The notes below the pieces were generated by a model. The model saw only the letters and a list, made by a program, of their open reading frames with translations, had not been told where the DNA came from and ran no database searches. From the NCBI RefSeq assembly GCF_000203815.1, contig NW_004457737.1:2046001-2110000 (forward strand): a stretch of DNA of 64,000 nucleotides, read 5' to 3'. Below are positions 39,101 to 49,351 of this stretch, piece after piece. Made by a program: the position numbers and the translations under genes. The number at the start of each line of letters is the position of its first letter. Position 1 is the first letter of the stretch. The DNA is from Cavenderia fasciculata (lineage: Eukaryota; Evosea; Eumycetozoa; Acytosteliales; Cavenderiaceae).

Positions 39101-39973
39101 CTGTTGATTCATTGGATGTACCGATTTGATGATTGGTTCTTCTCTCTTGCCCATATTATCCTTCCAACTTTGTGAATAGAGTAACTTTGACTTTGCATCA
39201 TACGTCTCTACCTTGAAATCCGATGAAAAGATATTGGTCAACTTTGCACCAAAACCATTACGACCTCCAACCACCTTGAGCTCTGCATCATTGAAATTGG
39301 ATCCACTCATCAATGAACCCATTACCATCTCGACGACATAGATCTTTTCACCCTTGTGAATAGATACTGGTATACCATGACCATCGTTCATGATTGATAT
39401 CGATCCCTTGTCGGCATCAATATCAACACGAATGGTCGACATTGCAGGATCTCTTTGTTTATTATCCGCTGCATTGACCAAAATTTCATCAAATATCTTT
39501 AATAAACCTGGTATATACTTTGCCTTGATATGATGAATAAATGGTGCTACAGGTGTTGCCGATGACGATGATGATTTCTTTTTCGTCTCTTGATTAAACT
39601 CTGAATTTGATAATACCCATTGATCATCTTCTATTCTTTGAATAGTACCAATATAACTATCAGGTCTTAATAATACATGTTCAGTTGGTGTCTTTTTTTG
39701 ATATATATCTTCGATTGACTTTGATTTTGAAGATCCACCAATAGTTGAAGCTGAATATAATCTCTTGTTGAAATTATTATTATCTTGAATGATTGTTGAA
39801 AGTAATCTATTTGATATTGAAAATGTTGTATTACTAGCAGTATTACTGAATGAACTCGTAGTAGAAGTAGTGGTGGTGGTTAAAGAAAGTGGTGGTATGT
39901 TGCTGCTGCTGCTGACATTCCTTGGATTTAATAATCTAATTACTAAATCTTTTTTTAATACTCTTGATACCAT
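36108..39973 (-). CDS. top2mt: DNA topoisomerase II, mitochondrial type
   Basis: Exons 39973-38389, 38310-37192 and 37105-36108 give 1233 residues. The first ~80 residues are Ser/Thr/Asn-rich with early Arg/Lys (MVSRVLKKDLVIRLLNPRN), like a mitochondrial leader. The GHKL ATPase follows (NAADNKQRDP, NDGHGIPV, GGRNGFGAKLTNIFS), then the Toprim fold (LTEGDSAKSLA, PLRGKLLNVRD, IMTDQDNDGSHIKG) and the cleavage domain with the catalytic Tyr in SPRYIFTK. The enzyme passes duplex DNA through a transient double-strand break. It lacks the long acidic C-terminal tail of nuclear enzymes, supporting the mitochondrial form known in D. discoideum. Confidence 0.93.
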
Positions 39974-40392
39974 TATATAAAAAGTATTAAGAGTAATAAA
40001 TAAGTAATATTAATAATTATAATGATCATTATTTGTCATTACCCTATGATAGGTCGGCTCTTTAAAAAAACAAAAAAACTAATTTAAATTAAATCGATCA
40101 AAAGAAGACACGAATAAAATAGTTGTCACCAAAGAAGAAACCCCTTTGTAGGTCCTCTATTTCCTAGAATTTATAATTAATTTATTTGTTGTTCGTCATG
40201 ATCATTCTATATCTAATACTATAATACTATATTAAATTTCAAAAATTAAAATAAAATAATGAAAAAAAATACTTTTTTCGTTCGTCTTTTTGCTTTCTTT
40301 GTTTCATCTCACACTTTGAGTAGTTTTATCAAGACTATTATTCTTCAGAGTAGAGAGAGAGAGAGATACAAAAGAGAGAGAGAGAGAGAGAG
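39974..40392. promoter_or_regulatory. Divergent promoter region, topoisomerase II / methyltransferase
   Basis: A 419-bp AT-rich spacer between two start codons. A (GA)n tract at 40352-40392 abuts the methyltransferase ATG. No specific site was recognised. Confidence 0.45.
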
Positions 40393-41785
40393 ATGGGTAG
40401 AAGATCATTAAAACCATCATCACAACATTATGGAAGTAATAGCAATACAAGTGGTAGCAGTGGCAGTAGTGGTAAAGGAGGAAAATCAAACGACGAACAA
40501 GATAATATGATCATATTACCAAGATGTTGGGATTACTTTATTAGATTCAAAGATCCTTTTATTATGCCATTTCAATCATATACTATAGAGATTAAACAAA
40601 GTTCAAAAGGTAAATGAAATTAAATGAAATGAGATTGACTTTGTGAAACTAGATCTGACACTATTCTATTCTATTCAATTCTTTTCAGGACCACGTGTAG
40701 GATCGACTGTTTGGGATGCATCAATTGTAATGTCAAAGTATTTTGACAGTGAAATTGGATCAAAAGCATTACAAGGAAAGAGAGTCATTGAACTTGGAGC
40801 TGGTGTAGGTCTATTGGGTATTAGTTTATCTTTGATGGGTGCTGACATTACTCTTACCGATCAACAATCAATGCATGAAATATTAAATCTAAATGTTAGA
40901 ACTAATTGTCTATTGACTAAAACTAAAGTTGCCGAGTTGTGGTGGTATGTTAAAAACATATAAATACTTTAGGAATCATTTGATCAATTATTAATATTAT
41001 TTTTTAAACTAGGGGAAATGATGTAACTGATTTCCATCCACCATTTGATATGATTGTTGGATCAGATTTAATGTATGAAGATGATTGTGTAGATTTATTA
41101 TTGGCAAGTTTATTGGATCTCAGTTCATTCCATCCTAAAAAGGTGGCAACTGAAGAAGAGGAAGGTTATGGATTCCATACCAATATTCATAAAAAGAAAC
41201 AACCAGATTCTAAAATACAAGAAGAAGAACAAAATGATTCATCATCACCCTCTACAACATCAACAACAACTAATAATAATAATAATAATAATAATAATGA
41301 TATAAACTCAATAACTGAATCCATTTCAAATGTAACAATTCAAGAACAAAAAGAAGAAGAACAAAAAGAAGAAGAGAATGATAAACCAAAAGAAAAAGAA
41401 GAAGAAGCAGTAGCTGAAGAACCATTATATATGAAATCATCAAGATTACAAGCAGCAGATACAGTCATTTACCTTGGATATGAAAACCGTAGTATGAGTG
41501 CAGAATCTTTATTTATGAGTAAAGTTACTCAATTTTTTAATGTTGAAATGGTAAGAATAATGATTGATTATTAATAGCAATGAAAAACAAGTCAACTAAA
41601 AATAATTCAATTTTAAATAATTTATTTAGATTACAACAAGTCATCTTAGTCCAGGATTTAAAAACATTGATGTTAGAATATTAAAAATGACAAGAAAGGA
41701 CTATAATCCCGTTGGTCATAGAGAAAAAAGGAAGCAAAAAATGCATTCGAAACAATTCTTTAATGGTTCAAACCAACCCGAATAA
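40393..41785 (+). CDS. METTL21-like protein methyltransferase
   Basis: Four exons (40393-40609, 40689-40944, 41013-41550, 41630-41785) give 388 residues. The Rossmann core shows VGSTVWDAS, the AdoMet-binding GKRVIELGAGVGLLGISLSL, ADITLTDQ and the post-core GSDLMYEDD, as in METTL21-type lysine methyltransferases that modify chaperones and translation factors. A low-complexity insertion of ~85 residues, rich in Glu, Ser, Thr and Asn, interrupts the core between residues ~205 and ~290. The C-terminus is basic (GHREKRKQKMHSKQ). The substrate cannot be inferred. Confidence 0.82.
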
Positions 41786-42273
41786 ATAATAATTATGTAT
41801 TCATTTGAGATAATCAAAGCATTCAATCGATAGCATTTGCATGTTGGGGAAATTTAATTTAATTTTTTATTTTATTTTTGGAATTGTGGACCTCATCAAA
41901 AGAATGGAATGACAAAGAAAGTTTTTTCACTTTTATTCTGCAACCATCGCCCAAAAGTATGTAAAAGATTATACTAACAAAAGATATAGTCTCTACTCTT
42001 CAATCATTGCGCAATAAGTATTCCACTTGCTCTTTTAGTGTTGCAAGAATGTTGAAATCCTTCGGAGTAGGTGTGTACATTTATCTGTTTTGTCCAAATG
42101 GTTGGATTGTTCCTAGAAGCATTGTCTACATTTTTCTCCACATGTTGTGTGTTATCATGTACTGGAATTGACTTTTGAATGAAGAAATACTGTACAATTG
42201 GAATAGCTGTCCCTTTTCGAGAGTCGACACTGGTGCATCCCAATCAAAGATCAACCAATCAAGATTCCCTCAA
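41786..42273. other. Intergenic region left of the foldback hairpin
   Basis: It contains only a weak 79-codon ORF on the minus strand (42004-42243) with no family resemblance. Nothing else was recognised. Confidence 0.45.
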
Positions 42274-42349
42274 TGTTCTGCCACCATTCTAGATTACAAT
42301 CCTGTAAAGTGAGTTATCCAGGATTGTAATCTAGAATGGTAGTAGAACA
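42274..42349. repeat. Foldback hairpin with ~31-bp arms
   Basis: A perfect 22-nt inverted repeat (42283-42304 against 42319-42340, core CATTCTAGATTACAATCC) surrounds a 14-nt loop. The arms extend outward to TGTTCT/AGAACA with two mismatches, giving ~31 bp. It lies in the intergenic region between the methyltransferase and L18 genes. It could be a miRNA-like precursor, a tiny foldback element or a transcript-end structure. Confidence 0.85.
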
Positions 42350-42686
42350 GATGAGAGGAAACAAAACACCCCTGTAACTCTGGACATCTAAGAAGAAGAA
42401 GAAGAACAACCACCAAACAAAACAATAATTTATATATATAAATAAATATTACCACACACATAATTAATTAATTCTAAAAAGTATTCTTTTCTTTTCTTTA
42501 CTTTACTTTTTAAACATCTTTTTTAAAAAAGAGTAATAGTATGATTTAATTTTATGAAATGGCTTTTATTTTTGAAACATGTTGTTATATTGATAAGTCT
42601 ATTCTTTCTTGTTTCGCTGTTAACTGATGATAATGGTGAAATGACAAAAAAATATAACGACGCAACTAAACAGATCGAATAATTGT

Positions 42687-43426
42687 TTACTTCTTCTTTC
42701 CAAAAGTACGGGCACGTTCGAACTTGTTGCCCTTTTGGAGGGTTCTGGTACGGGTGTGACTGCCTGGGAGACCAGCAGCACGACCAAAGTATTTGTAGGC
42801 AGTTCTGCCCTTGACGGCACCCTTGATGAGGAAAGTGTTGTTTCCACGTGGTCTGAGGAGGGCCAATTGGTCAAAAGTGAGGCACTTACCACCGGCCTTG
42901 ACAATACGGGCACGGACGGCTTCGGAGAACTTGAGGGCACAGATGGTGAGCTTTGGAGTCTCGATCAATCTTTCGTCGTCGACGACTGGACCAACGATGA
43001 CGGCGATCTTACCGGCCTTTCTGTCCTTCATGAGGTTAGCAACACGTGACAAAGAGACAGCCATCTTGTTGACACGGGTGGTTATGAGTCTCTTCAAAAC
43101 GATACGGTTGAACTTTGAACCGGTTCTACGTGAGAGGAAACGGTACAACTAAAAAGTATAGTTAATTTTAAGTAATATTGTGGATGATGTTAGTAACCTA
43201 AACTATAGTTCTTTCTTTTCTATTCTATCTATCCTACCTTGACCAAGAGGGCCATGTATGGGTTCTTGCTGACAAGGAACTTTCTGCCAGACTTTCTTTC
43301 GAATCTGTGTGATCTATCAATAGCCTATATTGTGTAATGAGTAGTGTGTATGGGGGTAAAGACATTGTTAACATTCTCTATTCTCTTTGTCTCTTTTCTT
43401 ATCTATATGGTGTAACGTCATACCAT
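42687..43426 (-). CDS. rpl18: 60S ribosomal protein L18 (eL18)
   Basis: Three exons (43426-43424, 43324-43238, 43148-42687) give 183 residues. The first exon is only the ATG, followed by GTATGA; exon 2 supplies AIDRSHRFERKSGRKFLVSK. Diagnostic blocks are LYRFLSRRTGSKFNRIVLKR, GGKCLTFDQLALLRPRG and GSHTRTRTLQKGNKFERAR, matching eL18 of the large subunit. The length matches the 188 residues of the human protein. An upstream intron directly after the start codon is common in ribosomal protein genes. Confidence 0.95.
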
Positions 43427-43760
43427 TTCTGTGTGAGAGTCAAACTAAGCCTGCTTGATGCATAGAAACACTTGTGTATCAGGTCGAGACAGCCATCGTT
43501 GGCGGCTTCCTCGCATTGTTCGTCCAAAATCATTTTTTTCATTTTTTTTTCATTTTATTTGGCGAAAATTTTGCCCGATCCACACAAAGAACCCTAAACA
43601 AAAAAAACCGACTCTACATCTCTCTCTTTTACAAAAGAAACTTTAAAGTAGGAGAGAGCTAGCTAGTCAAGAGTATGATGATAGAAGTGATGATGAGTAT
43701 AAGGTAATATGATTTATATTTATTTTGAGAGATAAATAAATTATTCGGTTGGGTTTTGGT
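43427..43760. other. Spacer upstream of L18
   Basis: It contains T-rich tracts and a GC-richer patch (43490-43520) near the L18 start. Small ORFs at 43455-43662 look like noise. No other feature was seen. Confidence 0.4.
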
Positions 43761-45599
43761 TTAACTTAATAATTTTTGACGTTCTTGGTTATGATGGTGA
43801 TGATCGATCATTATATTAGTGTCGGTAGAGTTGCCGACATTGATTGTTGTTGTATCTATTATATTATTACTATGACGATGATGATGATGATGATGATGAT
43901 TATGATGACGTTCTGATTTATATTTACTATGAAAATATAGAAAAGTAAAAAGGATGGCAAATCCAAGTGATAGAACAAATAGACAACTACCAAAATAGAA
44001 AAATTGACTTTTAATATCCAAATTTAACATTCTTTCGCCAACTGATAATTGAATAATCACTTGAATTGCCAATGCAATCATAATATTAAAAGAAAATAAT
44101 ATTCCAATTCTTGTATTTAATCTAAATAAAAAAAAGAAAAGAAGATAATTAAATAAATAAAAGGTTTTCTTCTTCTTCTTCTTTTTCTTATTCTTTCATA
44201 CCTTTTAGCAATTTGAACATTTACAATTGGAGACATAAATTCAAAACAACAATTATAAACTACAAAACTAATTGCACTAATAATTATACTTTCACCAATT
44301 CCCATTAAAATTAAAAATAATCCTCCAATCAATCCAAATCCAATTAATATTACATTTTTAATATTATTCTAAAGTAAAGAACATAATGACAGATATTAAT
44401 ATATATAGAGTATAGATAGTTATCTTTTGTTGTATTGTTGTTACTTACAATATTATTATTTCCAAGTCTAGCAGGAATAATGGCAACAAATGAAGCAAAG
44501 AAATAGGCACTTGATGATATATAACCATTCCATTTTTCTTCATTATTTGTTTGTAAAAATAAACTTTGCCAATCTAATAAAAAAAGAATAAGTAAGTAAC
44601 TTGCTTGATGCTGATTTGATTGTGTTTCTATTTTCCATTTTCTATTTTCTATAATCTTACAAGTTAAGACAATTTGATGAATTGAAATAGCAACACCACT
44701 CCAAATATACCATCTAATGATATCAGTTTGTTTATAGGCAGATAATACTTGACCACAAAGTTCCCGGAATGAGAATAATTGTTCGGATCGATGATTGGTA
44801 AAACAGATGGCAACGATCAATGCAATGACATTGGTGATGGATCCAACGGTGACCAGAGCAATCAATGGAACATATTCAACTAAAAACTGTCCAATCAATC
44901 CACTAAGTACCACTCCAACCAAATAGCCAACATTGACTCGACATGCCATCGTCTGGTAGTCCTTTGGATCCAAACTATAATAAATATACGCCAAAAATAC
45001 AATATAGGCTGCAAATGCCATTCCATCTGCCACTTGATCTACTATTAATAATCCAATACTCTGTGTACCAATTAAAAGTATTGTAGATGCTATCACCTTT
45101 CCTATCATTCCTATTATTATAATTGACTAAAAAGAATGAATAAAAATGTTGTGTTTGGCAAGAAGAGATTAATAGTACATACCTTGTAACCAATCATTTC
45201 ACCAAGAAAACCAAATACCAATAGGAATATGAAATAAGAGTATGTCCAATAGGGATAAATGGTTTCATAGACGACAGTACTATTGACATGAAGTACATTT
45301 GTGAGGTACTCGACAATATACGGTTCTGAAGGGTCAAATGAAAATAGAAATGAAAAGCTACAATACAATATAAATGATTTAAATGATAACAATGTATCTT
45401 TAACTATTGAATTGGTTTCTTCTTCTTCTTGTCGTTCTTTTAATAAATTTATCCTTTCTCCCTTTTCTTGTTCTTCTTCTTCTTCTTCTTCTTCTTCTTC
45501 TTTTTCTTGTTGTTGATGTTCTATTGAATATACAACAACTATATCATCATCATCATCATTGTGATGATGATTTATATTATTATTGTTGCTGTTGTTCAT
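43761..45599 (-). CDS. SLC19-like reduced folate / thiamine carrier
   Basis: Five exons (45599-45183, 45126-44661, 44573-44449, 44368-44202, 44121-43761) give 511 residues. After an Asn/Asp/Glu-rich cytosolic start of ~65 residues come about 12 membrane segments. The SLC19 signature is visible at the start of the core: FDPSEPYIVEYLTNVLHVN (compare the P-x-E-x-F/Y-I-x-x-Y-L of the family), then YPYWTYSYFIFLLVFGFLGE and AAYIVFLAYIYYSLDPKDYQ. These carriers import folates or thiamine across the plasma membrane; the substrate here is undecided. The C-terminal tail has a His run of 7-8 residues (near 43880-43910), which might bind metal. Confidence 0.82.
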
Positions 45600-46241
45600 T
45601 TTTATATGTTTTGTTTTATATGTGTTTAACTTATTACTATGATTACTATACTCTATACTCTATACTACTTGTTGTTGTTGTTGTATGTTGATACTATTCC
45701 TGCTATCAAATCTATATATCTATCTACATATAAATCATTCTGTAATTCTATCTTTTTCTTTTCAACAAAAGGTAATAATAATTAATGAGTGAGGTTGGGA
45801 TTTATTTAAAAAAATCAAAATATAAATATAGGAGGGGGGAGATAAAGGGGGGGTTTAGATGAAAAGGAAACAACTTGCGGTACAACATCAGTTGTTCAAA
45901 TTCCCGATGGAATAAGAGGTACCTCTTCAAAAAAAATCATAAAAAAAAATCAATTAATTGTTCATTTCAGCATACACAACCTTTTAGTTTTATATTAATC
46001 TCTCTGTCTGATGTCTGTCTCAATGAGTCATCAACACTTGTGAATTAAACGAACGAGTGATGTGATGTTCACACTGACCAATCAATCAATCAACCAGTTC
46101 CAGCTGTTGTTTGGGTGGGTTTCAAACCAAGATATTATAACCAAACCAAACCAAACCTAATCACCACATCATATGATGGTGGTATTCAACTACAACTATG
46201 ATGATTGTCGAGCTCTTTTTGTTTCTATTTACAGTTTTACT
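45600..46241. other. Intergenic region upstream of the SLC19-like gene
   Basis: A 640-bp spacer with (CAA/GTT)n, a G-run near 45834-45855 and AT tracts. No gene was recognised. Confidence 0.45.
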
Positions 46242-46677
46242 TTACTTTGTATAAAGTTTTTTATTTTGAGCATCTCTAAACTTTCTTTCTTTAAACTTCT
46301 TTTTAACTACTTGTTCATTGATTTTCTTTGTCTCTTTGATGACTCGTTTATCCTTGTTCAAATGATTCTTGACCAATTGTATTTTCTTTTGATGTACGTT
46401 TGATTTTTCGTGAAATGCCAATGTCTCTCTATAATGCTTTAAATTTTGTTCTAATATATCTTCTGGTGTCTCTGTTTTCTTCTCTATTCTCTCTGAAAGT
46501 ATATGTAAAAGATAGATAGATAGATAGATGTTGTAATGTTAAATGTCCATTCAGGGGTCACATATGGTAGACGATCTTACGTAGCGGTGAGATATGTGAT
46601 TTAGGTACCCATTTTTTTGATGCTTTCTGTTCACCACTTAACAAGTTTAATTGTTGTTTTATAATCTTATTTGACAT
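46242..46677 (-). CDS. Small basic coiled-coil protein (two exons)
   Basis: Exon 1 (46677-46581) reads MSNKIIKQQLNLLSGEQKAS and ends at a GTAAGA donor; exon 2 (46492-46242) follows a TATACTTTCAG acceptor and keeps phase. The 115-residue product is very rich in Lys, Glu and Gln with a long predicted helix (EDILEQNLKHYRETLAFHEK; KKINEQVVKKKFKERKF). Basic helical proteins of this sort are often nucleolar ribosome-assembly factors, but no family was recognised. Neither exon forms a long ORF alone. Confidence 0.7.
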
Positions 46678-47937
46678 CTTTAGTAAGTATATATATATCT
46701 ATATATTTATAACTACTCTTACTTTAATTACAAAAAACGAAAGAGACGAAAACTTGTTGGGTTTCTTTTTTTTTTTTTTTTTTTGTTTTATTAAATATTT
46801 TAAGTCGGATGAAAAGGGGAGGGTGTTCTTTCATTTCCTGTTCCCAGAACCATCCTGAAATGAACAAAGAAATATTAAAACAATTCCCCTAGAATATGGA
46901 TATGCCTGGGGTTGTCCTTAATATTTATATATTTTTATTTTGTTCTATTTGTTTCAACCAATCCTCTTGGGGGATGGGTATTCTTCCATCAATTTAAATT
47001 CAAATTTGACTATTAAGCTTTTCATTCTATCTCTTTGATCGTCGTTGTTTTTTGTTAATTACTATATACTTTATTCAATTAAATTCAGATAATTTTATCT
47101 ATCTATCTATTTGTTATTAAAGGTTTATTATTTGAAACATGGGTCAAAAAGAAAGTAAAACAAAAACTGCCAAACTCATTATCTATATTCATTAATATTT
47201 ATAAATATTAAATCAATATTTATTTTCAATATAATAATTTTTCCCTCTATCTTTGTTTTCTTTTTGTAAATATGAATTCAGATGATGAATTGGAAGAGGA
47301 CTTCCCATTAATCATACGATTTCCTGAGGTATCCCTTACCTTTTAGTAAACGTATTCTATTCTTGGTCAAATTTGATTTCTGTCCCAAATGTTTTGAACC
47401 TTCACGTTGCCAGATATTTCAACACAGTTGATAATCAATGGAATGATGACACCACGATGAATTTCAAGAACATTCCTGTATTCTTTGCACTGATGTCTGT
47501 CATCCAAAAACTCCATGGTAAGCCTATCACATTAATTGATTATCGTGTAGTAGAAGAGTTTTTATTAATATCAACTCCATCACCTAGGTTATTCAATCAT
47601 CTACCATCCTATAACAATTATGCTACTTCAATGCACCAGGTCCAGCTGCAGCTCCCACTCCAGATCCTGTGAATCAACCAAACCTTCCAATCAATTACAA
47701 CTAGTAGCTATTCGTTTGTCAAACGGTATCAATAAATCAAATGTTTATATTAATCATCACTTTCTTCCCTCCATTATAATTCCACTCAGTACTAAAAACA
47801 AAAGAGAGATGACAACTTGTTGAGTTTATTTTTTTTTTTTTTATTCAATATTTTAATCGGATCCTAGGGTGTTCTTTCATTTCTGAGTAGAGATCAATAG
47901 GTCTATCTATTCAATACAGATAGAGAGAGAGAGAGAG
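46678..47937. other. Spacer with duplicated T-tract element and a possible broken small gene
   Basis: Two similar ~110-bp blocks lie at ~46727-46858 and ~47784-47884 (ACTTGTTG, a long T run, AATATTTTAA, TCGGAT, GGGTGTTCTTTCATTTC). Each ends near the upstream side of a real start codon. The candidate gene at 47140-47702 lies between them. Confidence 0.55.
47140..47702 (+). pseudogene. Possible small gene with N-myristoylation-like start, frame not resolved
   Basis: MGQKES at 47140 is a good myristoylation start. A donor at 47156 and acceptor ending 47282 join it to a short acidic exon (NDELEEDFPLIIRFPE, donor GTATCC). A later exon (47396-47518) encodes YFNTVDNQWNDDTTMNFKNI and, after a GTAAGC...CACCAG intron, GPAAAPTPDPVNQPNLPINY and a stop. 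The join between second and third exons does not keep phase in any reading I tried, so the gene is either decayed, mis-assembled or uses a junction I missed. No family recognised. Confidence 0.35.
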
Positions 47938-49295
47938 ATGAAAAAGAAAGGAGAGAAGGAGAAAAAGAAGAAAGAAGCAAATAAACTAAAAAAGGAAGAG
48001 AAATTAAAAAAACAAAGAGAAATAGATGATAGTCAAGATTGGAGGACAAGGAATGTTCAACTAGAGAAAAGTGATGAAATAAAAGAAGAAGAGCAGGATA
48101 TAGATAATAATAAAGGAAATAGAGGAAATGGAAGAGGAAAGAAAGGTGACAAATCAAAGAGAAAAGGAAGTTATACAGTTCCAATGAGTCGTCAAACAAT
48201 AGATAGTATATACAATGTAATAGAAGGATCATTATTGGATTTTGGAACAAGTGATTACTTTGCAATTGATGGAGATTCACTTTTAATCTATTTGTACAGT
48301 GTTTTGATCAATAGTAGTGACTCCTCAGAAGACTCATCCTCCTCTGATCAAAACATTACACCACCAAGAATATTTGAAAATAGATTATTGGATCTCGAAA
48401 GATGTCAATCATTGGTACTTTTCCATTACTTTGAATGGTTTTTAGATCATCTACTTCATAGAGGTGTACGATTTAGAGTATTTTTTATACTCAAATTGGA
48501 TGGATTCTATCTAGACCAAACATTATTATACATTCGTAATCTATGTATTGAATACTATTCAAAACATTTTAAGCAATATCAAACTGATGATGAACACTTG
48601 AAATCACAATTTCCAAATAGAGGAACTATAGATTTTGATTTTATTCCAACTATAAGACAAAAACATCTTGAACCTTATTTTAATCTTTATAATGTAAGTA
48701 ATTGTAAAAATAATAATTAAAAAATATATATATATTTATTAATGTATTTAAAACTATATAGTTTTCATGTTGTATGATTTATTATCCAAATAATAAAATG
48801 GAAATAGGATTTATTGAAACATTGGTTGATTTTGGTATTTTGGCTGTATGTAAACAAACAAAAATATTAATAATAATCATTGAATCTATAATATATATAT
48901 TTATATTAACAATTCTTTTTTTCCAAAGGGATTAAGATTAAATTATGGACTATTTTTTGGACAATTTTTAAATTTAAATCAATTAACATTTAAAGGAAAT
49001 AATGTTGTTGGAAATATCTTGACACCAAGATTTGCAAGAACTACAGCACTTGATATAAAGAAATTTAAACCATTTAAACAAGTTAGACAACAAATTCAAG
49101 ATTTATTACAATTAAATCATCCATTTTTAAAATCACCAAGATCGATTTTATCAATATTGGCATTCAAGAATCATTTGGCAGATATTAGTCTTGACGCCAA
49201 TGTAATTAAATATTATTGTATTTATCTTGGATGTATGGATATTTTACCAATTGAATTACGTAAATCCTATTTCCCACCATTAGATTATTTCAACC

Positions 49296-49351
<56 letters not shown>

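Noticed and set aside
42004-42243. 79-codon minus-strand ORF beside the foldback hairpin
   Set aside because: It was considered as a protein of a small foldback element, but it shows no transposase or other motif.
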